Positions 1 through 9,553 of a DNA stretch of 64,000 nucleotides are shown in pieces. How positions within the stretch are numbered: position 1 is the first letter of the stretch; each line of letters starts with the position of its first letter. The position numbers and the translations under genes are program-made. The stretch comes from Corynebacterium vitaeruminis (lineage in GTDB: Bacteria; Actinomycetota; Actinomycetes; Mycobacteriales; Mycobacteriaceae), in assembly GCF_001054325.1 (NCBI RefSeq), contig NZ_JVVM01000025.1, forward strand, positions 186,001-250,000. Direction: 5' to 3'. The notes under the pieces are model-generated. The model saw only the letters and a program-made list of their open reading frames with translations. It searched no databases and had not been told where the DNA came from.

Positions 1-511
1 ATCTCCCTGCCAACGAAACTCTTTGTAACCCAACTGTTATCTAACTTCTGCGATAATAACGGTTCGATATAGGGCAAGCAACTCATATTTAGAGAACTTG
101 TTCACCAATTTGTCAGTTTCAGTTCAATAGAGCCGTGCTGTAACTGTGGGGCTGTTGTCGTGTATCACGGATCCGGTGAAGCGCAATCGGTGTGTTGCCA
201 GGGGATTTATGACGGATGCCCCTTAATCGAGGGGGCGGGTAGGGAGATTGGCAAGTAGTTTCCGGGTGAACTAAGGGTGTGGTAGCGGGGGTGACAAAAG
301 GTAACCCATCGACGTTGACAAATGGAAACCAACGGCGAAGCCACTTTGGGGGGGGGGGCAGCGGAGGAGATCGGACTCAACGGATACCGTCCGTCCTGGG
401 ATCCGTACCTTCAAATTAGACTCTGCAATGCCTAAACAAAGAGGCGTTGTATGTATGGCACTATATGGCCATGGCTGTGACGCACCCTTGCGTGGCACCC
501 TATCTATATAG
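1..511. other. Left-end intergenic region with an 11-G run
   Basis: No convincing gene is visible here; the one open frame of about 80 codons on the minus strand has no family resemblance. Seen directly: a short hairpin with GCCCC and GGGGC arms (218-222 and 232-236) without a T run, a TTGACA hexamer at 315-320 with no good -10 at the usual distance, and a run of eleven G at 348-358. An AT-rich stretch, TATCTATATA (501-510), lies directly before the first gene and may hold its -10 element. The upstream neighbour is outside the window. Confidence 0.5.
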
Positions 512-2341
512 GTGGGCAATCAGCTGTCAATGATTAGACGCGGGAAGGACGATGTCACTGTGAAAGGCGCGGATTCGCGGAGAGGTTCCTCCGGTAGCGA
601 TCGAAATCGGCGAAGCCGCACCGGTGCCGGTGGCAGCGGCGGGGGTTCCCGTAGCGTCCGCAGCGAGCACAGTGAGCGCACTGCCCGCGCATGGCAGAAC
701 ACGCAGGCCGGTCAGACTGGCGGTGCGCGCAGCGTCGGTGCCGACAGCAACCGAGGCACCACGACGAAGATGAAAGCGGGGGGCTCCGGAACGTCGTCAC
801 GCAAGGGGCGCCCCTCGGGGTTCCGTCGTTTCATTAACTCTCCCCGTGCGCGCCGGTTTGGGCTGTCTGTTGCCGGCTCTTACGGCGTCGTGATGCTGCT
901 CATTATCTCGGTGGCGCTGATTGGTGTCATCGTGAGTGGTGCCGGCATGTCGCCGCTTCCAGCGAGTATCGCGTCGCTGTGGATGATGTTCAACCTTGCC
1001 CCGTTCCGCTTTAACGGCACGACGCTGGGGCTCACGCCGGCGCTACCCGCAGTGCTGATGGTGGCATTCATCGCTTGGCGGGTGCGCCGCGAGGTCGCTG
1101 ACCGCATCAGCATCAAGGACGTGCGGGCGTTGGTCGGCTCGTATCTGGGCACGCCCATTGTTCTCACCATCATCGCGTGGCTCATGCTTTACGACGCGTC
1201 GAAGGTGTTTCCCCGCGTTCAGACCCCCAGTTTCGGTCTCGCGATTGCTGCTGCGCTGCTCGTAAATCTCGTGGCCTTGGTGCTGGGGATGGGGCAGCGG
1301 TTGCTGCGTGCACTGCTGCTACGTCGGAAGTTGCCAGAATGGTTGCTCGGGTCTGCGCGACTGGCGGTCAGCTACGTGGCATGGCTGTGGCTGGTCGGCG
1401 TTGCGGTAACGCTGATTTCGCTGATCTGGCATCGAGAGTTGTTGGCAGCGACATTTGCGATTACGGATACGACCGGCGAAAGCATTGCGGTCAGTGGGCT
1501 CTCGCTGCTTTACCTGCCGAATGTGGCCTTCGGTGCCGTCGGTGTGCTGGTAGGTGGAAAATCGACCTTCGGGCCTGCGGAGGCTGGGCTATTCGCAGTG
1601 CACCCGGCTCAGCTGCCACCGCTGCCGATTCTGGCTGCCATGCCTCAGTCGCTGGCGCACTGGGCTTTCGGGGCGTTGATTGTTCTACCGCCAGCTGTCG
1701 CAGCTTGGCGCGTCGTGACATTCCTGAAGAAATCTGCACCGAAGCAGCCCTACCTTGTCGTTGTTCTCGGCGCCGTGTGGTCGATCGTGTTCCTCATGGG
1801 GTTGGCTTGGCTGCTCGGCGGTGAGGTTGGCATCTTTGGGTGGGCTGGCGCCTCCTGGTGGCTGACCGGTTTGCTCGGTTCGATGTGGCTGGTTGTTCCG
1901 GGCGCCATCGTGGTTGTTGCGATGACCGGTGTGCCGTCAATTGGTAGGGACAAGGACGTTCCGGAAATGACCGCTGAGAAGTTCCCTCCGAAGTCTGCAG
2001 AAGATGGAGACGGTTCTGCCGAGACCGAGGAAGCTGGCGATGCTGGCAAGAGCGACGATGACTCAGATCAGTCGCAGGAGATTGTTGACGGAGAAGTCGT
2101 AGCGACCTCCGAAGACGAAGCCGAGGAAGCGGACGACGCGGAGGCTGGGGCTGAATCTGCCACAGAAGCTGAGCCTGCCACCGAAGATGAATCAAAGTCC
2201 GGCGCTGAGTCTGAACACCCTGAAGAAGCTGACGACTCTGAAGAAGATGCGGAAGGTGTCGCAGACGGAGAAGACCCGAGCGAAGTAGATACCACCGATG
2301 AGGGTGGCGACGGGGAGCCGTCGTCAAGCGAAAAGAGCTAA
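512..2341 (+). CDS. PerM-like integral membrane protein (DUF6350 type)
   Basis: About 609 residues. The first ~110 residues are basic, rich in Ser, Gly and Arg and probably cytoplasmic. Residues ~115-490 hold many hydrophobic segments, consistent with a polytopic membrane protein. The last ~120 residues form an extremely acidic Glu/Asp/Ala/Ser tail. Its place directly before purN-purH is the position of perM (Rv0955) in mycobacteria, a membrane protein linked to cell division under stress; assignment rests on this synteny and topology, not on a catalytic motif. GTG at 512 is used; an ATG at 530 is an equally plausible start, and neither has a clear ribosome binding site. The highly charged ends are typical of low-complexity extensions and may be poorly conserved. 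Confidence 0.7.
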   Translation: MGNQLSMIRRGKDDVTVKGADSRRGSSGSDRNRRSRTGAGGSGGGSRSVRSEHSERTARAWQNTQAGQTGGARSVGADSNRGTTTKMKAGGSGTSSRKGRPSGFRRFINSPRARRFGLSVAGSYGVVMLLIISVALIGVIVSGAGMSPLPASIASLWMMFNLAPFRFNGTTLGLTPALPAVLMVAFIAWRVRREVADRISIKDVRALVGSYLGTPIVLTIIAWLMLYDASKVFPRVQTPSFGLAIAAALLVNLVALVLGMGQRLLRALLLRRKLPEWLLGSARLAVSYVAWLWLVGVAVTLISLIWHRELLAATFAITDTTGESIAVSGLSLLYLPNVAFGAVGVLVGGKSTFGPAEAGLFAVHPAQLPPLPILAAMPQSLAHWAFGALIVLPPAVAAWRVVTFLKKSAPKQPYLVVVLGAVWSIVFLMGLAWLLGGEVGIFGWAGASWWLTGLLGSMWLVVPGAIVVVAMTGVPSIGRDKDVPEMTAEKFPPKSAEDGDGSAETEEAGDAGKSDDDSDQSQEIVDGEVVATSEDEAEEADDAEAGAESATEAEPATEDESKSGAESEHPEEADDSEEDAEGVADGEDPSEVDTTDEGGDGEPSSSEKS

Positions 2342-2385
2342 GCCAACTTAGGGGGAGCGGAATTTGGGGTCTCTGCCGGGCTGGG

Positions 2386-2399
2386 TAAGCTAAACGCCG
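2386..2399 (+). promoter_or_regulatory. Candidate -10 element for leaderless purN
   Basis: TAAGCT at 2386-2391 ends seven bases before the GTG start at 2399, and no purine-rich ribosome binding site precedes that start. This fits transcription beginning at or next to the start codon. It is inferred from spacing only. Confidence 0.3.
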
Positions 2400-3052
2400 T
2401 GACTGAAGCACAGCCCGTCGCAGAAATTTCGCACAATAATTCCTCCAGCAAGCAGCTCCGCATCGTAGTCCTGGCCTCTGGCCTGGGCTCCCTTTTGCAG
2501 TCGATGCTGGAATTGCTGGACGCTGAAAAGATTCAGATTGTCGCGGTTGGTTCGGACAAGGATTGTCCGGCGCTGGAGAGGGCTCAAAACCTCAATATCC
2601 CAACTTTTCAGGTGCCTTTCGATGCTGAGGCAAAGAAGGACCGAGAAGGCTGGGATATTCGTGTTTTAGAGGCCGTGAACAGTTTTTCGCCGGATATCGT
2701 TGTCTCGGCGGGTTTCATGCGCATTCTGGGGCCATCATTTGTGGAGGCCTACAGCAATCGCATTATTAATACGCACCCAGCGCTGCTGCCGTCCTTCCCA
2801 GGGGCGCGTGCGGTACCGGATGCACTTGACTATGGGGTGAAGGTCACCGGCACGACCGTGCATATCGTTGATAATGGAGTGGACACCGGGCCGATTCTGG
2901 CGCAACAGTCAGTGGCCGTCGAGGACGACGACACGGTGGAGACCCTGCACGAACGAATCAAGGTTGTCGAACGCCGACTCCTGGTTGATGTATTGCACTC
3001 GATTGCCGATCACGGAATTGAGCGTGACGGACGAAAGGCTTATCTGAAATGA
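2399..3052 (+). CDS. purN: Phosphoribosylglycinamide formyltransferase PurN
   Basis: Uses 10-formyltetrahydrofolate to formylate GAR, the third step of de novo purine synthesis, in the cytosol. 217 residues, the usual PurN length. The N-terminal nucleotide-binding strand ([13 protein letters not shown]) and the catalytic block [14 protein letters not shown], carrying the Asn-x-His pair, are visible, followed by [17 protein letters not shown] with the catalytic Asp. The gene overlaps purH by the four bases ATGA, so the two are translationally coupled. Start is GTG at 2399, with about 20 residues of nonconserved N-terminus before the fold begins. Confident assignment. Confidence 0.96.
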   Translation: MTEAQPVAEISHNNSSSKQLRIVVLASGLGSLLQSMLELLDAEKIQIVAVGSDKDCPALERAQNLNIPTFQVPFDAEAKKDREGWDIRVLEAVNSFSPDIVVSAGFMRILGPSFVEAYSNRIINTHPALLPSFPGARAVPDALDYGVKVTGTTVHIVDNGVDTGPILAQQSVAVEDDDTVETLHERIKVVERRLLVDVLHSIADHGIERDGRKAYLK

Positions 3053-4596
3053 CCAACGACAACACGCAGCGTAAACCCATCAAGCGCGCTCTGATTAGCG
3101 TCTACGACAAGACTGGGCTCGAAGATCTGGCTCGCAACCTGCACGAGGCTGGCGTGGAAATCGTTTCCACTGGTTCCACAGCGGGCAAGATTGCCGCAGC
3201 CGGCGTGCCTGTGACCCCGGTCGAGGATCTCACTGGTTTCCCGGAGTGCCTCGAGGGCCGCGTGAAGACGCTGCACCCGCGTGTTCACGCCGGCATTCTG
3301 GCTGATACCCGCAAGGAAGACCACCTGGCTCAGCTGGAGGAGCTCGGTGTGGAGGCTTTCCAGCTCGTTGTCGTTAACCTGTATCCGTTCCGTGAGACCG
3401 TTGCCTCGGGCGCTTCTTACGACGAGTGCGTGGAGCAGATTGACATCGGAGGCCCGTCGATGGTTCGCGCTGCGGCGAAGAACCACCCGTCGGTCGCCAT
3501 CGTCGTCGACCCGGCTCGCTACGGCGATGTCGCCACCGCCGTGAAGGAAGGCGGTTTCACCCTCGAGCAGCGCCGTGAGTTCGCTCGCGACGCATTCCTG
3601 CACACCGCTGATTACGACGCAGCTGTGTCGAACTGGTTTGTTGAGCAGCTCGGCGGCGCTGAGGGGTCCACTCCGACTCCGCTGCGCTACGGGGAGAACT
3701 CTCACCAGTCGGCAACCCTGACCCGCATCGGCACCAAGGGGCTGGCAAACGCCAAGCAGCTGAACGGCAAGGAGATGTCGTACAACAACTACCAGGATGC
3801 CGACGCCGCATGGCGTGCAGCCTGGGATCACGAGCGCCCGTGTGTGGCAATCATCAAGCACGCTAACCCGTGCGGTATCGCAGTCTCGGATGAGTCCATC
3901 GCCGCAGCTCATCGCGCAGCTCACGCATGTGACCCGATGTCCGCATTCGGTGGTGTCATCGCCGTCAACCGCGAAGTTTCCGTTGAGATGGCCGAGCAGG
4001 TCAAGGACATCTTCACCGAGGTCATTGTCGCTCCGTCCTACGAAGATGGTGCCGTTGAGGTTCTGAAGGCCAAGAAGAATCTGCGCATTCTCGTCGCCGA
4101 GCACGAAGCACCGACCACCGAGAACAAGTTCATCTCGGGCGGTCTGCTCACCCAGGACCCGGATACCTACCAGGCAGAGGGCGATAAGCCAGAGAACTGG
4201 GAGCTGGCCACCGGCGAGGCTTTGAACGCCGAAGAGCTGGCTGAGCTCGAATTCGCATGGCGCTCCGTCCGCGCTGTGAAGTCCAACGCCATTCTGCTGT
4301 CTAAGAACAACGCCACCGTCGGCGTCGGCATGGGGCAGGTCAACCGCGTGGACTCCGCAAAGCTCGCCGTTGAGCGCGCAAATACGCTTGCCGACGGTGA
4401 AAACCGTACTCAGGGTTCCTATGCCGCGTCCGATGCCTTCTTCCCATTTGCTGACGGACTGCAGGTCCTGATTGATGCTGGCGTGAAGGCGGTTGTCCAG
4501 CCGGGTGGCTCCATCCGTGATGAAGAAGTCATCGCTGCTGCCAAGGAAGCTGGCGTCACCATGTACATGACCGGTACTCGCCACTTCTTCCACTAA
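3049..4596 (+). CDS. purH: Bifunctional AICAR formyltransferase / IMP cyclohydrolase PurH
   Basis: Catalyses the last two steps to IMP. 515 residues, normal for the family. The N-terminal MGS-like cyclohydrolase domain (~12-150) contains the motif [13 protein letters not shown], and the C-terminal transformylase domain (~150-515) contains [12 protein letters not shown] and the catalytic Lys-His of KHANPCG. It begins inside the purN stop codon (ATGA overlap) and is followed by a strong hairpin terminator, which makes purN-purH a closed two-gene unit. A 517-codon open frame lies antisense to the whole gene and is considered a composition shadow. Confidence 0.97.
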   Translation: MTNDNTQRKPIKRALISVYDKTGLEDLARNLHEAGVEIVSTGSTAGKIAAAGVPVTPVEDLTGFPECLEGRVKTLHPRVHAGILADTRKEDHLAQLEELGVEAFQLVVVNLYPFRETVASGASYDECVEQIDIGGPSMVRAAAKNHPSVAIVVDPARYGDVATAVKEGGFTLEQRREFARDAFLHTADYDAAVSNWFVEQLGGAEGSTPTPLRYGENSHQSATLTRIGTKGLANAKQLNGKEMSYNNYQDADAAWRAAWDHERPCVAIIKHANPCGIAVSDESIAAAHRAAHACDPMSAFGGVIAVNREVSVEMAEQVKDIFTEVIVAPSYEDGAVEVLKAKKNLRILVAEHEAPTTENKFISGGLLTQDPDTYQAEGDKPENWELATGEALNAEELAELEFAWRSVRAVKSNAILLSKNNATVGVGMGQVNRVDSAKLAVERANTLADGENRTQGSYAASDAFFPFADGLQVLIDAGVKAVVQPGGSIRDEEVIAAAKEAGVTMYMTGTRHFFH

Positions 4597-4618
4597 TTCC
4601 TTACTGGTTTAAGGGGCT

Positions 4619-4656
4619 AACCGCCGAGGTGCTAACTGACATCTCGGCGGTTTTTC
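4619..4656 (+). terminator. Rho-independent terminator after purH
   Basis: Perfect stem CCGCCGAG (4621-4628) with CTCGGCGG (4643-4650), a 14-base loop and a TTTTT run directly behind. It closes the purN-purH unit before the TetR gene. Confidence 0.85.
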
Positions 4657-4798
4657 TCTACCAGGAAGTATGTGGAAATAGGGGGGCGAGGATGGGGGTC
4701 TGTCGCCGAGCCGTGGTCTATGTGAACACAGGCTGAGGGTAGGCACTGGTGAAAATTACGCAGACGCAACAGCTCGAACACGTTTAACATAAGGGTTT

Positions 4799-5392
4799 AT
4801 GTCACGTAGAGCCGAAGCACGACGGCGTCGAGAAGCAGAGATTCTATCCGCTGCTGCTGCGATTATTGCTGACCGGGGATTCCACCAGACTCGGCTGGAG
4901 GATGTCGGCTCTGCTGTCGGCGTTTCTGGTCCAGCTCTTTACCGCTACTTCAGCGGCAAGGATGAGCTGTTGGCTCAGATCCTGATTGATATTTCTATCC
5001 GACTCGTCGATGGTGCAAGAGCAGTTCTTGATCGAGCAAAGAGCAATGATTGGGGGCCAGAGGAGACGCTTCGGGGACTCCTTGCGCATCACGTGCATTT
5101 TGCCGTAACTGAGCCCGATCGCATTCGTGTCCAGGAACGAGAAGGCGGAAATCTGGCGCCAGAGCAGAGCGCAAAAGTACGTTCCTTGCAGCGTCTTTAC
5201 ATGGTCTTATGGGTGGATGCGCTGCGTGAACTACAGCCCGAACTCACCTCTGATGAGGCACAGCTTAAGGTCCAGCTCACCGCTGGGTTGATTAACTCTT
5301 CCAGGCACGTGCTCAAATGGGCTGGGCCTGAGGCGACAAGGGAAAATGCCTTTGAGATGGCCCTAGCTGCTCTAGGGATTAACAACCAATAA
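4799..5392 (+). CDS. TetR-family regulator (BkaR-like)
   Basis: 197 residues. The N-terminal helix-turn-helix (~10-60) is typical of TetR: ILSAAAAIIADRGFHQT, then VSGPALYRYFSGKDELLA. The C-terminal two thirds form the ligand-binding helical domain. In mycobacteria a TetR protein (BkaR, Rv2506) adjoins the same fadD35-sco-acc-fadE19-citE cluster and represses branched-chain keto-acid metabolism genes. By synteny this protein probably controls the leucine module that follows, using acyl-CoA-type effectors (inference). A TAACAT hexamer at 4785-4790 lies eight bases before the ATG, so the message may be leaderless. A terminator separates it from the operon. Confidence 0.85.
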   Translation: MSRRAEARRRREAEILSAAAAIIADRGFHQTRLEDVGSAVGVSGPALYRYFSGKDELLAQILIDISIRLVDGARAVLDRAKSNDWGPEETLRGLLAHHVHFAVTEPDRIRVQEREGGNLAPEQSAKVRSLQRLYMVLWVDALRELQPELTSDEAQLKVQLTAGLINSSRHVLKWAGPEATRENAFEMALAALGINNQ

Positions 5393-5409
5393 TCTTCATT
5401 CATTTTTCT

Positions 5410-5460
5410 GCCGTCTGGCCTTGCTGCGCTCAGCAGTGTGGGGTCAGGCGGCTTTGTTGT
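5410..5460 (+). terminator. Terminator after the TetR gene
   Basis: Long hairpin between 5410 and 5452 with arms GCCGTCTGGCC and GGTCAGGCGGC (mostly paired, including G-U pairs) and an inner CTGC/GCAG stem, followed by TTTGTTGT. It should separate tetR from the accD operon. Confidence 0.7.
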
Positions 5461-5699
5461 GCGGTGCAGGGCGCTCTCAGCCAGTTGAATTTACCCCCGA
5501 AACAGATTTCTAGGAGAAGCTTACATCTCTGTTGGAAACATGTTGTGACCTCGGTGATGGGGTTGTACCTCATGGTGCACAGGAAGTCTACGGGGGTGAA
5601 AGTGTGGTCTAGAAAACAAAATTTATTGTGAGGTGACTCGGGTCACATTAACCTTTCCATCAAGAAAGTTAATAGTCATTAACGGAAAGTATTTCGCCC
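5453..5699 (+). promoter_or_regulatory. Upstream control region of the leucine operon
   Basis: Holds no gene. Three inverted repeats lie within 85 bases of the accD start. The first is GTGAC-TCGG-GTCAC (5633-5646), which also fits the GTGA-N6-TCAC core of CRP/GlxR sites. The second is ATTAACCTTTC...GAAAGTTAAT (5647-5673), with one bulged base. The third is GTTAAT-AGTC-ATTAAC (5668-5683), a perfect six-base repeat and a good size for a TetR operator. The last two overlap, sharing the GTTAAT half-site, which suggests alternative or competing binding. The identity of the binding proteins is inferred. Confidence 0.5.
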
Positions 5700-7280
5700 A
5701 TGACTCACGCCCCAGCATTGACCAACCGGCAGCGTCACGAAGAGCTCGTTGCAGAGCTCAAAGAGCTGCTCAGCACGACCGCACGCGGTGGTTCCGAACG
5801 CGCTCGTGCTCGCCATATTTCCCGAGGTAAGCTACTGCCGCGTCAGCGCATCAACCAGCTGCTCGATCCCGGCAGTCCCTTCCTTGAGGTCGCACCTTTA
5901 GCGGCCCACGAAATGTACGGCGGCAAGGTTCCGGCTGCTGGCGTCATCGCGGGCATCGGTATCATCGAAGGTCGCCGCTGCCTGGTCGTTGCCAATGATG
6001 CAACCGTCTCTGGTGGTACGTACTACCCGTTGACTGTTAAGAAGCACCTGCGCGCACAAGAGATCGCCAGTCTCAACCACCTGCCGTGCATCTACCTGGT
6101 CGACTCCGGTGGAGCCATGTTGCTCAACCAGGATGAAGTTTTCCCTGATCGCGATCATTTCGGGCGCATTTTCTACAACCAGGCCAACCTCTCCGCCCGC
6201 GGCATTGCGCAGATTGCCGCTGTGATGGGATCCTGTACCGCCGGTGGCGCATACGTGCCGGCAATGAGCGACGAAGCGGTCATTGTGAAAAACCAGGGCA
6301 CCATCTTCCTGGCAGGTCCGCCGTTGGTTAAGGCTGCAACTGGCGAAGATGTCACGCCGGAAGAACTCGGCGGTGGTGAATTGCACTCCAAGACGTCTGG
6401 AGTTACCGACCACTTGGCGGTCAACGATGTCGATGCACTGCGTCGCGTTCGCGATATCGTCGCAACGCTTCCCAAAGACCCGGAAGTTCCGTGGGACACA
6501 GAACCCACCGTCGCGCCGACTCGCAACCAGACCGATCTCTACGACGTCGTCCCCGTCGATGCCAAAGTGCCTTACGACGTCCACGAGGTCATCGAAATCA
6601 TCGTTGACGGTGGCCAGTACCAGGAGTTCAAGGCCGAATTCGGTACAACTTTGGTCACTGCTTTCGCCCGCATTCACGGTCACCGCGTTGGCGTTATCGC
6701 CAACAACGGCATTCTCTTTGCAGAGTCCGCTCAGAAGGGGGCACACTTCATCGAGCTGTGTGACCAGCGTGGCATCCCACTGGTTTTCCTGCAGAACACC
6801 ACGGGCTTCATGGTTGGTCGCGAATACGAGGCCGGTGGTATTGCAAAGCACGGCGCCAAGATGGTCAACGCCGTGGCTACCACCCGCGTGCCCAAGTTTA
6901 CCGTCGTCATCGGCGGCGCATTCGGTGCCGGCAACTACTCCATGTGTGGGCGCGCATATTCGCCGCGCTTCCTCTGGATGTGGCCGAATGCTCGCATTTC
7001 TGTCATGGGTGGTCCGCAGGCGGCGATGACGTTGTCGACGGTTCGCCGCAACCAGATTGAACGCTCAGGCGAGAACTGGTCACAGGAGGAGCAGAAGGAG
7101 TTTGAAGCACCAATCCGTGAGCAGTTTGAACGCCAGTCGCACTGCTATTACTCATCGGCTCGCCTGTGGGATGACGGTGTCATCGATCCCGCAGATACCC
7201 GCCGAATTCTTGGCATGGCTCTCGAGGTGGCAAGTGCCGCACCCCTGGATGAACAGGGCTTCGGCGTCTTCCGCATGTAG
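5700..7280 (+). CDS. accD1: Acyl-CoA carboxylase beta subunit, 3-methylcrotonyl-CoA type (AccD1-like)
   Basis: 526 residues, the size of biotin-dependent carboxyltransferase beta subunits. The two crotonase-like halves are visible, with the characteristic [18 protein letters not shown] and [16 protein letters not shown] segments that fit methylcrotonyl-CoA carboxylase better than acetyl- or propionyl-CoA carboxylases. It should transfer carboxyl from biotin to 3-methylcrotonyl-CoA in leucine breakdown. It starts at ATG 5700 after a GGAAAG sequence and is the first gene of the operon; the alpha subunit follows 55 bases downstream. Substrate assignment combines motif and operon context. Confidence 0.88.
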   Translation: MTHAPALTNRQRHEELVAELKELLSTTARGGSERARARHISRGKLLPRQRINQLLDPGSPFLEVAPLAAHEMYGGKVPAAGVIAGIGIIEGRRCLVVANDATVSGGTYYPLTVKKHLRAQEIASLNHLPCIYLVDSGGAMLLNQDEVFPDRDHFGRIFYNQANLSARGIAQIAAVMGSCTAGGAYVPAMSDEAVIVKNQGTIFLAGPPLVKAATGEDVTPEELGGGELHSKTSGVTDHLAVNDVDALRRVRDIVATLPKDPEVPWDTEPTVAPTRNQTDLYDVVPVDAKVPYDVHEVIEIIVDGGQYQEFKAEFGTTLVTAFARIHGHRVGVIANNGILFAESAQKGAHFIELCDQRGIPLVFLQNTTGFMVGREYEAGGIAKHGAKMVNAVATTRVPKFTVVIGGAFGAGNYSMCGRAYSPRFLWMWPNARISVMGGPQAAMTLSTVRRNQIERSGENWSQEEQKEFEAPIREQFERQSHCYYSSARLWDDGVIDPADTRRILGMALEVASAAPLDEQGFGVFRM

Positions 7281-7335
7281 CAACCAGCTAAAAACTCTCG
7301 ACACCGCATTTTCTGGAAAGGAAACGAAAGGGCAC

Positions 7336-9429
7336 ATGACAGCGCACAACACGCAGCCCCACGCAGCTGGCGGCAGCCTGAGTACCGTATTGGTCGCAAA
7401 CCGAGGAGAGATTGCCTGCCGAATTATCCGAACCCTTCGCGACAATGGAATTCGCTCCGTCGCGGTCTACTCGGATGCCGATGCCGATGCCCCTCACGTC
7501 CGCATGGCGGATATGGCCATCCATATTGGTCCATCCCCGGCTCGCGAGTCCTACCTAGTCATCGACAAGATTATCGATGCCGCTCGTCGCTGCGGCGCAG
7601 ATGGAATCCACCCCGGTTACGGCTTTCTCTCTGAAAACGCAGACTTCGCCACCGCCTGCGAGGAAGCGGGTATCGAATTCATTGGCCCGCCGGCCAGCGC
7701 TATTAACACCATGGGCGACAAAATCTCGGCCCGCGCCGCCGTCGAAGCCCGCGATGTTCCCACCGTGCCGGGTCTGTCGCGTCCAGGGCTTAGCGACGAG
7801 GACCTCATCGAGGCAGCCCCATCGATTGGCTTTCCAGTTCTGATTAAGCCATCGGCAGGCGGTGGCGGTAAAGGTATGCACCGCGTAGAAAACGCTGCTG
7901 ACCTGCCGGCTGCGCTCGCGACAGCCCGTCGTGAAGCGGCGGGTGCCTTCGGCGATGATTCCCTGTTCATCGAGCACTTCGTCGACACCCCGCGGCATAT
8001 CGAGGTGCAGATTCTCGCAGATAAACACGGCAATGTGATCCACCTGGGCGAGCGTGAGTGCTCGCTACAGCGACGTCACCAGAAGGTCATCGAGGAAGCG
8101 CCGAGCCCTCTGCTGGATGAGGAAACGCGAAGCGCAATTGGTGAAGCGGCCTGTGACGCGGCCCGTTCGGTTGGCTATGTCGGCGCGGGCACCGTGGAGT
8201 TCATTGTGCCGGCGAAGGACCCGTCGTCATTCTTCTTTATGGAGATGAACACGCGCCTGCAGGTTGAGCACCCCGTGACTGAGCAGGTCACCGGCCTAGA
8301 TCTGGTGGCGCTGCAGGTTGACATTGCTTCGGGACGCCCACTGCCGGTTATCCAGGAAGACGTGACTCTCACCGGTCACTCGATTGAAGCTCGCGTTTAT
8401 GCCGAAGACCCGGCAGCGGGATTCCTGCCCACTGGTGGCACGGTGACACGTGTCGTCGAGCCGAGCGGGGTGGGAATCCGGGTGGATTCCGGCATTGTCG
8501 ACGGTTCTGAGGTTTCTTCCCTCTATGACCCGATGTTGATGAAGATCATCTCCCATGGCGAAAACCGTGAACAGGCACTCGAGCGGCTGGACCGAGCACT
8601 GGGAGACACCGTTGTGGCTGGTGTCGGAGTCAATGTCGATTTTTGCCGCTACCTACTAAACGTCCCCGAGGTACGTGCCGGAGATCTTGATACCGGACTG
8701 CTCGACCGCGTTGCGGAAGGCTTCGCCACCTCCGAAACGCCGGATGATGTTTACCTCGCCGCCGCGATGGACTGGCTGACTTCCCGCTTTGAACAAGCCA
8801 TCGACTCGCCGTGGCTGACCCCGGATGGCTGGCGTGCCAGCACCCCTGCCGCGCAGCGTATCCGTTTCGGAACGGGGGAGGACTCGCGTTTGATCTCGAT
8901 TGTGGGCACACCGGCGAGCGCCGACGTCATCGTTGGAGATGTGGTCGCAGGTCTGTCCGCCGAGGCGGAGAACGAAGATATCGACGTCCCGCAGCCGCGG
9001 AACTACAAAGTTTCGGTCTACCGCGACGGGGAACATCTGCGCATCGTCCGTGACGGAGTCGCACAGCACTTCCTGGTCGAGACCATCGACAATGCGGGTT
9101 CAGCGAACCATGAAGAGTACGTCGTCGCCGGTGCTCACGGCACGTGGGTGCTGCCTCGCACCGAGGTAGTCACCACCGGAGCCGAAGCCGATGCCGGAGG
9201 CTCGGGAGTCATCCAAGCTCCGATGCCCGGCGCGATTATCGCGTTGGCGGTTGATGAGGGAGCCCGCGTTGAAGTCGGTGATGCTTTGTTGGTCATGGAG
9301 GCCATGAAGATGGAACACACCCTCACCGCCGAAATTGCCGGTGAGGTCAGCTTTTCCGTCGCGCCGGGCGAGCAAGTCGCCGGTGACCAGCAGTTGGCCG
9401 TCATCACGGTGGCCGAAGCAGAGGACTAA
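7336..9429 (+). CDS. accA1: Biotin-dependent acyl-CoA carboxylase alpha subunit (AccA1-like)
   Basis: 697 residues. Domains in order: biotin carboxylase N-domain (VLVANRGEIACRIIRTL, ~17-130), ATP-grasp domain with the glycine loop KPSAGGGGKGMHR, the C-terminal biotin carboxylase domain, a linker region, and a C-terminal biotin carrier domain with the biotinyl-lysine motif EAMKMEH near residue 655. It charges biotin with bicarbonate and ATP and works with the beta subunit encoded just upstream. The open frame extends to 7057, inside accD, but the ATG at 7336 follows AAGGAAACGAAAGG and matches the family start, so it is preferred. Confidence 0.93.
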   Translation: MTAHNTQPHAAGGSLSTVLVANRGEIACRIIRTLRDNGIRSVAVYSDADADAPHVRMADMAIHIGPSPARESYLVIDKIIDAARRCGADGIHPGYGFLSENADFATACEEAGIEFIGPPASAINTMGDKISARAAVEARDVPTVPGLSRPGLSDEDLIEAAPSIGFPVLIKPSAGGGGKGMHRVENAADLPAALATARREAAGAFGDDSLFIEHFVDTPRHIEVQILADKHGNVIHLGERECSLQRRHQKVIEEAPSPLLDEETRSAIGEAACDAARSVGYVGAGTVEFIVPAKDPSSFFFMEMNTRLQVEHPVTEQVTGLDLVALQVDIASGRPLPVIQEDVTLTGHSIEARVYAEDPAAGFLPTGGTVTRVVEPSGVGIRVDSGIVDGSEVSSLYDPMLMKIISHGENREQALERLDRALGDTVVAGVGVNVDFCRYLLNVPEVRAGDLDTGLLDRVAEGFATSETPDDVYLAAAMDWLTSRFEQAIDSPWLTPDGWRASTPAAQRIRFGTGEDSRLISIVGTPASADVIVGDVVAGLSAEAENEDIDVPQPRNYKVSVYRDGEHLRIVRDGVAQHFLVETIDNAGSANHEEYVVAGAHGTWVLPRTEVVTTGAEADAGGSGVIQAPMPGAIIALAVDEGARVEVGDALLVMEAMKMEHTLTAEIAGEVSFSVAPGEQVAGDQQLAVITVAEAED

Positions 9430-9507
9430 CGGCTCGCACAGCATTCAAAAACAGCCCGCAGCACAACACACAAAGCACAGCGCACGCACACCGCATAACC
9501 CGATTTA

Positions 9508-9520
9508 GACCTACTAGGTC
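9508..9520 (+). promoter_or_regulatory. Inverted repeat upstream of the acyl-CoA dehydrogenase
   Basis: GACCTA-C-TAGGTC, a perfect six-base repeat with one central base, lies 34 bases before the dehydrogenase start in the longest gap (about 124 bases) between accA1 and its downstream neighbour. It could be an internal operator; the binding protein is unknown. Confidence 0.3.
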
Positions 9521-9553
9521 CCACACCTACAAAAACTTCAAGGAGCACTCACC

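Noticed and set aside
271..519. 82-codon minus-strand gene at the left end
   Set aside because: Overlaps the promoter and start of the PerM-like gene, contains the translated G run and has no recognisable features.
1177..1824. 215-codon frame inside the PerM-like gene
   Set aside because: Cys/Arg-rich shadow in another frame of a GC-rich coding region, without start signals.
3040..4593. 517-codon open frame antisense to purH
   Set aside because: Mirrors the codon structure of purH on the other strand; the translation has no family features and purH is unmistakable. Same judgement for the long antisense frames over hyaB (25540-27306), sahH (43630-45102) and secA (52004-53287).
5543..5558. 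Second CRP/GlxR site (TGTGACCTCGGTGATG)
   Set aside because: Only the first half-site fits; the second half does not match TCACA, unlike the palindrome at 5633-5646.
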